From Rosellinia necatrix (Eukaryota; Ascomycota; Sordariomycetes; Xylariales; Xylariaceae), in NCBI GenBank assembly GCA_021209875.1, contig JAGYVD010000007.1, forward strand, positions 3,038,001-3,102,000: a DNA stretch of 64,000 bases. Reading direction: 5' to 3'. Every line of letters starts with the position of its first letter. The first letter of the stretch is position 1. The position numbers and the translations under genes were made by a program. Of this stretch, positions 22,439 through 34,295 are shown one piece after another. Under the pieces are notes generated by a model. It was not told where the DNA came from. It worked only from the letters and a program-made list of their open reading frames with translations, and did no database searches.

Positions 22439-25400
22439 ATGAGTAGGGAGCATCATCTGGATCCTTTGGTCCCTGCCGGCCCGAGACCAGCGGCGCAGTC
22501 TCCGACGCGGTCGTACGTCTCTTTCATCTCCAGCCCGGCTGTTGTATTTCACCCTCCTTGTTGAACTGAACCCCTCCCAACACTTGGCTTGTCTCTTGCT
22601 TTCGGGAGCTAACTAGGCCCGGTGTACTAGGAGCAAGGAGAATATAAACCCCGGCTACACGACCGCAGCATATGCTGCTCACGACGGTCCGATGTTGCAT
22701 GCTTCCTCGTCTAACAATCATTCGCTCTTTTCCTTCGGCCGAAATGGGGCTCCCAGCGACGTAGACGATAGTTCGACGACCTCCTTCGATTTTTTGCCAT
22801 CTGTCAGCTTCGATGATCTTCAGAGCAGCCTCGAGTCCGCTTCGACCGGGTTTAAATTAACGCAATTTCCGTCGCCATCTGGCCAGGGCAGCATTCTTAG
22901 TGAGGTTTCTTGCTCCGACGATACAATGGCCGGTCAGCAATACCACGGTCCCCCGGCTGGAGGAGACGGGCGTTCTACCAAACAGCCCAGCGTTCCATCC
23001 AATGCAGGCACGACCAGATCATCCAGATCTGGTTCCATTCTCAGAAGGCCCAGTACATCGGGGCGACAAGTTAGCAGCGGCTCCGTCATGTCTATATCTT
23101 CAAGCATTGTGGATGCGCCGACCGCTCCGGCTGCTTCTGCACGGAATCGCCGCCAAAGCCATTATCCTCCTGTTTCTAGCAGCAATATCGCGAAGCCACC
23201 CAGGAAGTCGGTTGGGTCCGGCATCATCGATGCTGATTATGCCAGCAAGAGTGGGGTGAAACGCCGGCCCAGCCTATTAACGTCGGGGAGAACGGAAAGA
23301 CACGCAAGTGAAGGCCCTCAGTCATCAGCTGAGTCCGTTGGTGGGGAGTCAAGTGATAATGCAAGGCAACTAGACGTATCACGAGCTACTAAGGCACGTT
23401 CAATCCAACCAGCACCAAGGTTGTCTACAACATTCTCCACGGCGTCTGGTAGCAACGGTGGTTTGAATCCAGAGAAGAGTAGGATATCTACGTCATTCTC
23501 GAAATCCCCCCGGGCGAAGGGCACCGCAGGCACATCGCGAAGAGTATCTGTGATGCCAACAACTCACAGTTCCCATGCAAGCGGACTTGGTGCTAGGACC
23601 ATTTCTCCAACGGACGCGCAACGAATGAAGAGAATGTCGGCCTATCCTCATAGTTTAGCCTCCATCGCAACAGCGCCGCCACCACCTATAGACCTGCGTC
23701 CCAATTCGCGCTCGCCATCAATGATACCTCGCAAGGCCCCAACCCCTTCTTCCTCAAGGACAACTCCAGAAGTTACAAACAGGAAGTCGTACAGCTCGGG
23801 TCTTTCTGTCGGTTCTACTACCAGCCACAACACTCATAGAACATCAACGAGCTCGATTCAGCGTCTTTCGCAGCCTGGCCCAAGCACCAGATTACCAGCT
23901 CCAAAAGGCCTAGGTCTGCATAATCCTCCCCCGACTGACGACGAGGAAGATGTTCCGCCAGTGCCCGCTATTCCCAAGGCATACGAGTCTCCTAAAGACT
24001 CCCCGGCAGAGCTATCTTGGCTTGAGAAACGAAAATCTAACTACGGCCTGGATAGCAGCAGCATTCATAGCAATTCTACCGAGACGCTCTCCAATCCTTC
24101 TGTGCTTGAGCCTCCAGTCAAGATTCAGGCAAACACAACCCAACGCAAATTAGGTCCGAGAAAGTCGTTAGCAGGTGTCTCGGATGCGGAACAGAAAGCA
24201 GTCTCGAATCCGTCGAAGAGGCATTTGCAACCTCTCAGTTTGCCACCTCTGAATCTGGGTCCCTTGAGTACACCGACCGCTGCGAAGATAGCAGCCTTAC
24301 AAGAACAAGGGTCCGAGAAAGGGAAGTTGACTCCGCCGCCGATGCGAGCACTCGCAAAAACTCCTACGACTCCAATGACAGCTTCTAGAAGCACATTCTT
24401 TGCGAGGGGCCGCGTGGGGAAGGCTGCTGATATACCAATACCACGTAGCAGTAGCACAGTTCATCACAGTCGATTAGAAAGTCCCAGTGCCGAAGACACA
24501 AATAGCTCTTCAGAGTCTCTCCTAGACTCCTCCGTCAAAACGCCGTCACGCAAACCTGCGGTTTCCCCATTCCTCTCTTCATCTGCCCCAAAAGGCGGCG
24601 ATACGTTTGAGAACCTAATTACTAAATCCAAGACCTTTGGAGACCTTAAACACAGCGCTTCGGTAGAGAGGACTACCGGGTTTAAACCTGATCATAAACC
24701 AGGAGGACCAAGAGCCCCAAAAGTCACAAAACCAAAGTCACCGCCTCCCCAAACGAGTCCGGAGGAACCCCCGACTCCATCTTCTATTAGTTCCTTGAGG
24801 AGGAAACTGAGTTTGTCCTGGAAACGAAGTACCTCGAAAAGCGGAAACCATGCTTCAGCCGGGTCCATGGATAAAATAGCTGAAAGGCAAGCGCGGCAAG
24901 ATAGCATGCCGCCACCACGGATTCCAGTCTCAGCATCCATGCATTTGAATGCTGCCAAGGCTCCAAGCCCAAGCCATACAGCGAAACCTGTCGGGGGTTA
25001 CTTGGAATCGAAACGCAGGAAGAGTTCTGCGTCGAGTCTGAACCACACTCTAACGCAAGATAAGACTCGAACTGATGGCTGGCATATAATGAAGAAGGAC
25101 ACCGGCAATAGCTCGATGATTGAAGCGTCAGCGCAGCGGGCTCCGTTGATCCAAAAATCCGTCCGCCCGAGGCCATCTGTTGCTTCGATCAAACATAATG
25201 AGCCCTACACTGCAGAGATGGATCGAGATGACCATATTGCTGAGGAAGAGATGAAGAAAATGGGAGCGAGGAAGAAAGAAACAGAGATTGCCGCCCGCAC
25301 GCTCGATGCTCTTCGTAAGAGGGCAACACCCAAGGAACGTGTTGGGCCCCAAGACGCAATCCGAATCGCGATTCTGAATATATACGAGAAAGGAGAGATT

Positions 25401-26816
25401 ATTGACTACAGTGATATCTATTTCTGTGGTACGCAAAATGCCAATAAGATCGTGGGCGATCTGCATACCAGCAAACCGAATTTCGGCTATGATGATGAAC
25501 GTGGAGATTACTCTATTATTATGGGCGACCATCTCGCGTACCGTTACGAAATCGTTGATGTCCTTGGAAAAGGAAGTTTTGGGCAGGTCGTTCGGTGCAT
25601 CGATCACAAGACGGGTGGTCTAGTGGCTGTCAAAATCATCCGGAATAAGAAGAGATTCCATCAACAGGCTCTCGTTGAGGTCAATATTTTGAAGAAGCTC
25701 CGTGAATGGGACCCCAAGAACCGGCACAGCATGGTCAATTTCACACACAGTTTCTATTTCCGAGGTCATCTTTGCATATCAACGGAACTGCTTGATATGA
25801 ATCTTTATGAGTTCATCAAGTCTAACTCATTTCGTGGTTTCTCTCTCAAGCTCATTCGGCGTTTCACGAAGCAGATGCTCAGCTCACTTGTGATCCTCAA
25901 GCAACACAAAGTCATCCACTGTGACCTGAAACCGGAAAATATTCTTCTTCGGCACCCCCTGCATTCTGAGATCAAGGTGATCGACTTCGGCTCTAGCTGC
26001 TTCGAAAACGAAAAGGTGTATACATACATCCAATCACGGTTCTATCGTTCTCCTGAAGTCATCTTGGGAATGACTTACGGTCTTCCAATCGATATGTGGA
26101 GTCTGGGCTGCATCTTAGCTGAGCTATACACTGGAGTCCCAATTTTCCCCGGCGAGAATGAGCAGGAGCAACTCGCCTGTATTATGGAGGTCTTCGGCCC
26201 ACCAGAGAAACACCTCATCGAAAAGAGTACAAGGAAGAAGCTTTTCTTCGATTCGATGGGCAAGCCACGTTTGACGGTATCCACAAAGGGGCGAAGACGA
26301 CGCCCTTCCTCCAAGACATTACAGCAGGCGATCAAATGCGACGACGAGCCGTTTCTTGACTTTCTCGGTCGTTGTTTGAGGTGGGATCCGGATCGCCGCC
26401 TAAAGCCGGAGGAGGCCATCCGACATGAATATATTACAGGATATAAAGCTACGGTAACTGTCTCTCGCGCTCGAGAGTCCTCTCCCATGAAGCGCCACAA
26501 TACTCAATCTGCCCCGAGACCGCTGCCAGAACCCCCGGTCGTTACCAAGAGCAGCAACACTGTCTTCCGTCCTCGAGAATTGAGCAACTCTAGCCCACAC
26601 AAGTCCGCGCCTGGCGGGCCTAGGCGTGTCTCTGGCATCAATGGCGCAACGACAACGAGCAGCGTGGGCGTTAAGCGGACGAGTACCGGCAGCGGCCCTG
26701 TTCCTTCCAGCGCCATAGGGAATAGTAACTTGCCTCGTGTTGCTGGCCGAACTGCAAGCGGCAAACAAGATTTGGCCTCTGTCGGTGCCAACGTCGCCAT
26801 GAGTAGGCGCGCATAG
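22439..26816 (+). CDS. POM1: DYRK-family polarity kinase Pom1 (two exons)
   Basis: Dual-specificity tyrosine-regulated kinase; in fission yeast Pom1 forms cortical gradients that set division site and mitotic entry. Seen: a 1374-codon frame from ATG 22692 plus an upstream coding part. The frame is open leftwards to about 22617, and an ATG at 22439 opens a block reading HHLDPLVPAG...SYVSFISSP, which I recall as the fungal Pom1 N-terminus. The likeliest phase-0 intron is 22544-22616 (or from 22541); the exact donor is uncertain. Counting from ATG 22692, the kinase domain runs about 948-1250: GKGSFGQVV, AVK lysine near 981, HCDLKPEN with Asp1078, DFGSS with Asp1098, and the DYRK activation-loop YTY (second Tyr near 1112) followed by QSRFYRSPE. 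The NAPA/DYRK-homology box precedes the kinase. About 900 N-terminal residues are Ser/Pro-rich and disordered. Total about 1430 residues. Confidence 0.9.
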
Positions 26817-29582
26817 AACTTTGGCTTAAAGATTTCGCAAAGGGCTCCAGTCGCGGTTACGACGCATCATGAAGGGCATTTGGGTATTTCTTTCCGGTGC
26901 TATCTCGTGAAATGAATGTTATGAGCTGTGGCTTCTACATCTTTCTCTTTTTGCTTCTGCATGGCGGCGCACTATATCATTGTAATGCGATGGGACTGTA
27001 TTTTTTTTTTTTTTTAGCTCTCGGCAAGCCAGCCCCTGCTACTCAACGCCCGTGGTATATTATTTACTATCGATCCACATCCTCGACATCCCCATTATAT
27101 ACCTCCTTCCATTTGACGCAGGCCAGCCTGTTGACAGGAAAACGGACGACCACAGAAGCAATGACTTTTTTTTTCCCCAACCTCTCTTAGCGATGATCCA
27201 AGGCAAAAGATAGAGACGAAGAATTAGAGTTGGAAGGTGTCAATCCACTTCCAATGTATGCACTACACTAATGAAACCGCGCTTTGGTGGGAGTGGATAG
27301 GAGATGCCTTGGCTTTCAGAGCAATGACACACCAGCACAAAATTAGGCAGTCCAAAGATACAAGTAGCCCCCCTCAGATGGATACAACGAGCATAGAAAC
27401 GCATTCATGTATTTTAATCGTTATATCAACGATGATGGGAACCCAAGACACCGCGCCCCTATGCGTAGCAGAGCTCTAGGTTTCATCCCTCCTCTAAAAG
27501 GACGATAGCTTGGGTGAGAAATCATCCTCCTGAATCTGAAATCATGCCCAGCCTCTTTTCATACTCCTTATAATGTGCTAGGTATTTCAAGGCCATACCG
27601 GAGCTTTTCCAGACAACTTTTATTTGTTAGCCGCTAATACGGAGCGCTAGTTAGTGCTAACCGAACCACCAAGAGATGCTATACCACCTAAATCAACGTT
27701 TCCACGACATATCTCGTATCTTGATTCGCAAGTACCGAGAGCTCGATGTTATCCCGTATTCCTTCTCCCCTAATGCAGTACCCTCCGTGAACTTGGCGAT
27801 ACTCGCCCGGCACCTTTTAAATACCAATCTAGTAAGAAGGTAGATTATGTCAATATCGACAACAGAATGTCAGACATATCTCTAGCCACGAAACTACCAC
27901 ATGCGCACGAGATATAACCATTCACCCCTAGCATGTTTCACATATACATACCGGAAAGGCAAAATGGGATCGCCGGGCGGAGAAAGGACTCTGAAAATTC
28001 CAGAAGGACCAGGGCCAAGGGGCTTCTAACGGGGCGCCGGACAAGGGGGGCGTGCCTGGGGCGCCTTGTTTTGCCTTGCCTTGCTTTACTATTTCGGGAT
28101 CCGCTGCTCGTGGATTTTTTCTTGAGGCAAACAACTGCCTTTGGGGGAACGGTGCCACGAACGAATGGAGAACCCAAATGAAGTGTGACACACGCCAACC
28201 AAGGCAGGGGGGGTCAGGTATAGCAAGATGGATACTAGTCGGGCGGGAGGGGAAAAAAAACTAAGATTATCGAGATGTTTCTCGAATCTAGATCTAGTCT
28301 CGCTCGGCTTGTGCCGAAGGCGCCTGGTCGGCTTTCCGCCTGGTATACGAGGCAGCGGAGAAGGCAGCTTGTGCCACAGGAGCCCGGTGTGGTACTTCTC
28401 TCTAGTAGAGAATACTCAAGACGCTCACTCATACGATACTACATCCCCCCCCCCTCCCCCATGTACGCTGTGCGCTTTTCGCCGTGTCGAGCCTCAACAG
28501 CCTCATTCGTCCCTGTTTTCAAAAGGGCCGACTTAACCGTTTTTCCCCGTCCTCCCCCCTCCTCCTTCTCTTTTGTCCGTCTGTATAGCCTGCCCTAAGA
28601 AATCATCTACGGCACGGGATTACGGCATTACGGCATCAGAACACCGGAGGGTGGCTTGTCACTTGTCAGGTACAGCTGGGCAGTGTCAACAAGGCGAAGG
28701 GGACGGGTTCCGGCTACTATCTCACCGCCGGTCTCACATTCAATTCGGATTGTTCGTAAAATACGACGGAATTATGATGTCATATCCCAATCGGCTCGCC
28801 GAAGAGGCTTCGGCGGGAATGCAGACGCCCCGGGATGCATGTGTGATTCCCATGTCCGTATATAGAAACCCATCAGCTACACATACGTAAGAATCACGCT
28901 TGGTACTTATGTCATATAATAATAAACAATAATACATCGACGGATATGAACGATGTACCCATGTGGCGTAAAAATCGACTGCTCACCTTCAATGCCGAGG
29001 TTCCATCGTTGCTCTTCGGACCCCGTCTTCTTTTGCACATCCATATGGTCGTATATATCATTTATTTATTTATTTATTTATTTATTACGACTTTCTCTCT
29101 GTCTCTCTCTACCTATTTCTCACCACGTGGTGCGCCGCAGCAATGACGACACGGCCGAGGCGGCTACGGCCTGACGCACAATGAAACCTGCATGCGCTGA
29201 CGCCGCCTCGGAAGGGCGACCTATTAGGTCCCCATGTCGGACTGTGTGGCGGCTAGGCAGCCAACTAAAAAAAAAAAATAATAATAATAAAAAAGTCTCC
29301 GAGAACTAGTGCGAACACAACAGATACGGTTCCTGCAGGGTGAGGGCGTGATGTGCGCTGGGCGTGTGTGTGTGCGCGTGTGTGTGTGTGGTGGGCAGAA
29401 GCGAATAAGAGGTCGGCGACGAAAAACGCCAATGCTACCACTTCTCGTTCTAGCTGTTTGTGTCCACGTGCCGGGAGCCATGTTTGCCTCGCGGCTTGGA
29501 TATAACCGTGATATACCTACCTTCTACCTTATCGCTGGTGCTACTACTACAATTGTCCTCGCGGCGTACCAATACATGGTCA

Positions 29583-29622
29583 TGTGTGTGCAGGTGTGTG
29601 CGTGTGTGTGTGTGTGTGTGTT
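29583..29622. repeat. GT microsatellite
   Basis: Imperfect (GT)n tract with GTGC interruptions. A similar tract lies about 220 bases upstream (29363-29395). The open frames across both are repeat-derived. Confidence 0.8.
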
Positions 29623-32565
29623 CAAGGTAAATTCCGGATACGATAGGGCGATGCCGAGCGTACTCGTCTTCTTTGAGGTTTCTTTTTTGCCTGGCTTCCC
29701 GGCGACCTGGCCCGTACCGAGGCGCCACTTACTCCAAGCTCCAAGCCGTCGAAAGGCATTCAATCGTATTGGTGTATCGCCCATGTCACCTTGGGAGTTG
29801 TGCCGAAACGATCAGGGGTCGCGGTCGTTTGTCAGGATGAAAGAGATGCATATTCTATGTATGTATGTCAGACGCTTCCCACCACTGACAGTGATCAGAC
29901 ACCCTCCCCCTCCCCTCCCCCCCTCCTTGTGGGTTCACGATGACGCTTAGTATTGCTTCCAGTGTCCTCGGCGGCCGATTAGAAATAAAGAAGGACCCTT
30001 CTAGGTGCAGCGAGGGAGGATAATGATGGGGATTATCCCATATTGAAGATCCGGGTTTGCTGGTTGCCAACCTTCGGCGCGGCACGAATATCACCCGTCG
30101 GGCCCGTTGCGCATCTAGACTTGGTCTACCTCCTATGGTGGTACCCCCCCTCCCGAACTCGTGTCTGACATATGCTGTCTCGGTGGTTCTTCGAGCCCAA
30201 TATCGCCTGTACCTCGCCTCCCATGTAGATACTTCGGGGAGAATAGGGATATCTCCCCAGGATCGGAATGTACTATTCTCGACATAGGTATCTCTACATG
30301 ATGCGGTATCGTTTGACCCAGGTTCTCGGGATGTTCCCCCCGCTCTCTGACAGACCATAGCATGAATGGAACCTTGCTACGCTTGGGAGATCTGAGTCGT
30401 CGATCGACTAGAGAGCTACCCGGCCATGTGTCAGATAAGTATGAAGCTTCGTGCACCGAGTAACAGACACAATACACGCCGTTGTATAAGGAGTTAGTAT
30501 AGTTGTATTGTGGCTAGAGATATTCTAATATTAGTGTCCCTGCCTACATTGTAACCTCTGGCCAGTAGTAGAGGCTGTGGGAAGATATACCATTACGTGA
30601 CGAGGAGGTAATAAGGAGATAGTCGCAGATCGTGTCTGGCCTTAGCCCGCCATAGCTGCAGCCTGAGACACCGCATCCGAGACGAGACACCGAAATACGT
30701 CAAGTATATCTAAGATAACTAGAGATCATAAACTATGTATTGAGGGGCTCTGGACTAACTTAGACAGAAAGAACCTCCGAGAAATTGACGGCGTAGGAAG
30801 CGTATAATTTCCTAATTTTGGCGCTATAAACTCTAGGTGAGCTGAGGACTCCCGGGCTCGGATAACGTCCCTATAAGGCAAGGGTAGGTAAAGTACCAAG
30901 ATCCTAGACGTTTGAGATGAGCCGATAGTACAATTATGGGATCTTGCTTCGCAGTTTAGTTTATCGAAGCGAAGTACTCTACATCTCGTATTTTTGGATG
31001 CCAAGCCGAGGGGAAGAGACTTTGTCTTGCACGGTGGGATGCCATCTGAGAATTTCACGCCCAAGTAAGTATATCAAGCAGAGGTAGATTTATAGAACCA
31101 CGGTACCGGAAGGTGAAGATGACTGTGTAGGCCGAGAGGCGGCAGATCCGGCGAATTATTATTGTACACTACTGGCAATTGCTGTGTGGGCTCGGGCCGG
31201 TGGCTTGAGCTTTGCCTTCCAGTGTGAGTATATGGGGTATATGGATGACAGTATATATGTAAACAGCCATGTATATAATATCTTGGTCGGATCTTGAGGC
31301 GCAACTCTCTTCGGTCTCATTGAATGGGGGATGAGTCACATCATTAGTCCCATGCGTTTTTCCACACATCAGGATACGTACTAGTTAAGACAGAGAGCTT
31401 CGATGCCACATGTGACCCATGGTCTGCTACTGAGCCTATCTAAGTCTAGAAACATGATGTACCGGGAAATTGAAACAATGTAACCTACTGAATTGATCAC
31501 CTTCCAGGAAGTTTAGCGAAAAAAAAAAAATAGTAAGCGATTATCCGCCCGGAATGGCGGCGAAGGCTCAAGAGATCAAATCAGTTCTACGCAGCAATCT
31601 GATAATTGCTAGAGACTCCGCCGGCGATGCCGTCTGGCCTGATGATCGGGCTCTAGACGAACTGCGACGTGCGCACCGGGCCACAAGCCGATAGGCTCTC
31701 CATCGGAGAACTGTGAGTCGTTACGCACTTGCCAACGGCTCTTACATGACCGAGTGATTCCTGTTTTGAACAAGTCGATTCCTGAGGCCCCAGCATAAAC
31801 AGTGGCTCATCGAATATTGGGGGCTGTTTCCGGACGGCTTGAAGCCACTTTTGAGGCGCAGTTGACCTCGGCAATAGTCATACGACCCAGTCGCTAATAC
31901 CGGGTCCTCCATACCCCTGATGCTTCTGGCAAGACGGTGACCGGGGACGTTGAACGAACGTGGAGACCAGAGAGGCCCGTGATTGGACAACTTGCGAAGT
32001 AATCCCCCACACTCGGAGGAGTTGAATCATGACGAGGGATCGCCCCAAGGCATCCGCAAGGCTGACAGCCGCATCCGGGGTTTACCGTTCACCGTTCTCT
32101 CGTCGACCTCATGGCAGGGCACGGAGGTCGGTCGACGGAGTGGGCTCTCGATGGGTCCTAGCCGCTGGTTGCTCCCGGTCGCTAGTTGATCCCTCGACGA
32201 CCTGCGTGCGCGCTTGTGCAGTACGTCTCGACTAGCCGCCCGACATACGACCATAATTATCCCGGACCGTTGACACCAGCTATACAGGGGCAGGAGGCAG
32301 ATGACATAGCGACAGGCGAGGTATGAGTCTTCATGAGTGCCTGGGGCCATAGTGCGCGCGACAATGCCTCCGGCCAGCGCCTGGCTGGGAGGGACGCGGG
32401 ATTGCGCGAAGACTCATTTTCGGTGAGAGGAGAGCGAGAAGCTCGTGTTGCTTTTGTGTGCCGCTGTCTACGTATGGGTTGGTTGCACTACGGATCCGAG
32501 ATGAAGCCTTGGGCGCGGTCTTGTATGTGGTTTATGATACATGTGTTGTATGTCGTATGTCGTAG

Positions 32566-32615
32566 TGGCCTATAATGGCCCATGGTGGCCCATAGTGGCC
32601 CATAGCGGCCCAGGC
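32566..32615. repeat. 10-bp minisatellite, TGGCCCATAG-like
   Basis: Five consecutive 10-base units with only a few differences between neighbours: two central copies are identical, and the outer copies differ at one to four positions. Confidence 0.85.
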
Positions 32616-32716
32616 AGGGAGAGGGAGGGATCTCGGTAGTCCCTATAAGCTACCTAGGCAGGTGTAGTTACTTGCTTAGTGGTATCCTGGGCCGGCAGAT
32701 GCGACAAAATGGCCGG

Positions 32717-32750
32717 GGATGCCTGGCCTGGGATGCCTGGCCTGGGATGC
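32717..32750. repeat. 14-bp tandem repeat, GGATGCCTGGCCTG
   Basis: Two identical 14-base units followed by a partial third. It lies 100 bases from the 10-bp minisatellite and also contains GGCC. Confidence 0.85.
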
Positions 32751-34239
32751 GCATGGGAGCAGTACGCCAATAACTAGATAGTTAGAGGGAGATTGAATCG
32801 TATCGTATTGTATTGCCCACGTCCACGCCCAGACGCCCGCCCAGGGGTCTTTGGATGACTCTGCTAATCTGGCATTCTAGACCCGACCCAGCAATCCGGG
32901 ATGATGAATGTCATCGTAGATCCTGTCACGATGGCCAGGGTTCTGTCTTAGATTAACCCCGTCTCGGTTTCAGATGTTCAGGTCGACAGGCCCGGCAAAA
33001 CCCACGCTACTGCAAGTGGTGAGAATAAGAGGCAAGGAGCAATAAGGTCTGCCATCTCGTCGGGCATGCGGCAGAGTGGGAGATGGGGAGGGGGGGAAGG
33101 GGAGAGAGGGAGAGAGGAGGGACATTTGCCGTGGTTCATTGGTCCCTGGTACGAGACATGCGATGGTGGGGTGGGTTGGCGGTTTAGGCAAGTAGACACG
33201 CCAAGTCAACCGCTAGAGCGCATCAACACTTAGCTGCCAGGCTGCTAGGCCGCTAGGCTGCTAACACAGACCACTGTGTTACCTAAGTAGCTAGGTGCCT
33301 GAGGTGCCTGGAAGTGTAAGTAGGTAAATGGGCATGTAGGTAGGCAGTTAGGCTGAGGTTCATTAATACCTCAAGGGGTAAGGTAGCACTTTGGGGACTA
33401 GTTGCAAACCTTAATGCCTATTAAGTACCTACCTCCCTATGGTCTAAAGAGCAACGTCTACCGTAGGTCAAGTAGTTGCCTCTAATTACCTACCAAGGTT
33501 AGGCAAGTAAGTACCTGTAAGACAAGTGACTTACATCAGAAACGATTCTGTCCCTGGTTGACTACTGTGTATACCTATGCTTAAATGCCTTAAGTATAAC
33601 TACCCATATTGTCCGATCGACTTAACTGCACACTAGTAGGTGATAAGGACTACTTTGTTGTTTTAGGTGACCGTATACACCTATCCATACAGGTGTTCAA
33701 GTTCAAGTTTTAGCTAAGTAGTTATGTATACTATGCTTAGGATTGTGAGTTATCCGCAATGCAGGAGGTCGCACGTTAGCGATATGGTTTTATGCATCCA
33801 TCGTAGGACAAAGCCGATCGCTTGTTGGAAGAATTAACGCCAGCGTACCATGGCCAATCGTGGAACCTGGTGCCCTGCAACTCATACCCTCGCATCCCAG
33901 GAACTATTCAGCCCTACCAGACACGGTTAGGCTAAGTTGTCTAATATGCAAAATACCGTTTATATCATTACTTACCTCATCTAAATAGGTATCTAGCTTT
34001 GACTGGTGGTGATGCTTGAGGTTCGGAGTTACCTCTCAATCCAACAAACACCATAATACATTTACCAACGCGATCTCCATACACGATCAAGTCGGCACCT
34101 TTTTGCCTAGGTAGGGAAACCGACGGCAAAGAGAACCCGTGGAGACCAGAACAAGGTAGTTGGGCATCCCGGACGCCAGCGAACCATGTCCATCTTCCTA
34201 TCCGAAGAAAAGGGATTTTCTTATAGTTACTTGCGATAC

Positions 34240-34295
34240 AATGCACCAATGCACCGATGCACCAATGCGCCAATGCACCAATGCACCAATGCACC
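34240..34295. repeat. 8-bp minisatellite, AATGCACC
   Basis: Seven consecutive 8-base units. Five are exactly AATGCACC; one begins with G and one has a GCGCC variant. The repeat generates spurious HWCIGAL-like peptides on the minus strand. Confidence 0.9.

Noticed and set aside
21931..22446. 171-codon frame upstream of POM1
   Set aside because: GTG start, no motif, lies in the CT-rich presumed POM1 leader.
29309..29950. 213-codon plus frame in the gene desert
   Set aside because: It begins on an alternative start, runs through two GT microsatellites (VCVRVCVCG, CVCVCVF peptides) and has competing frames on the other strand.
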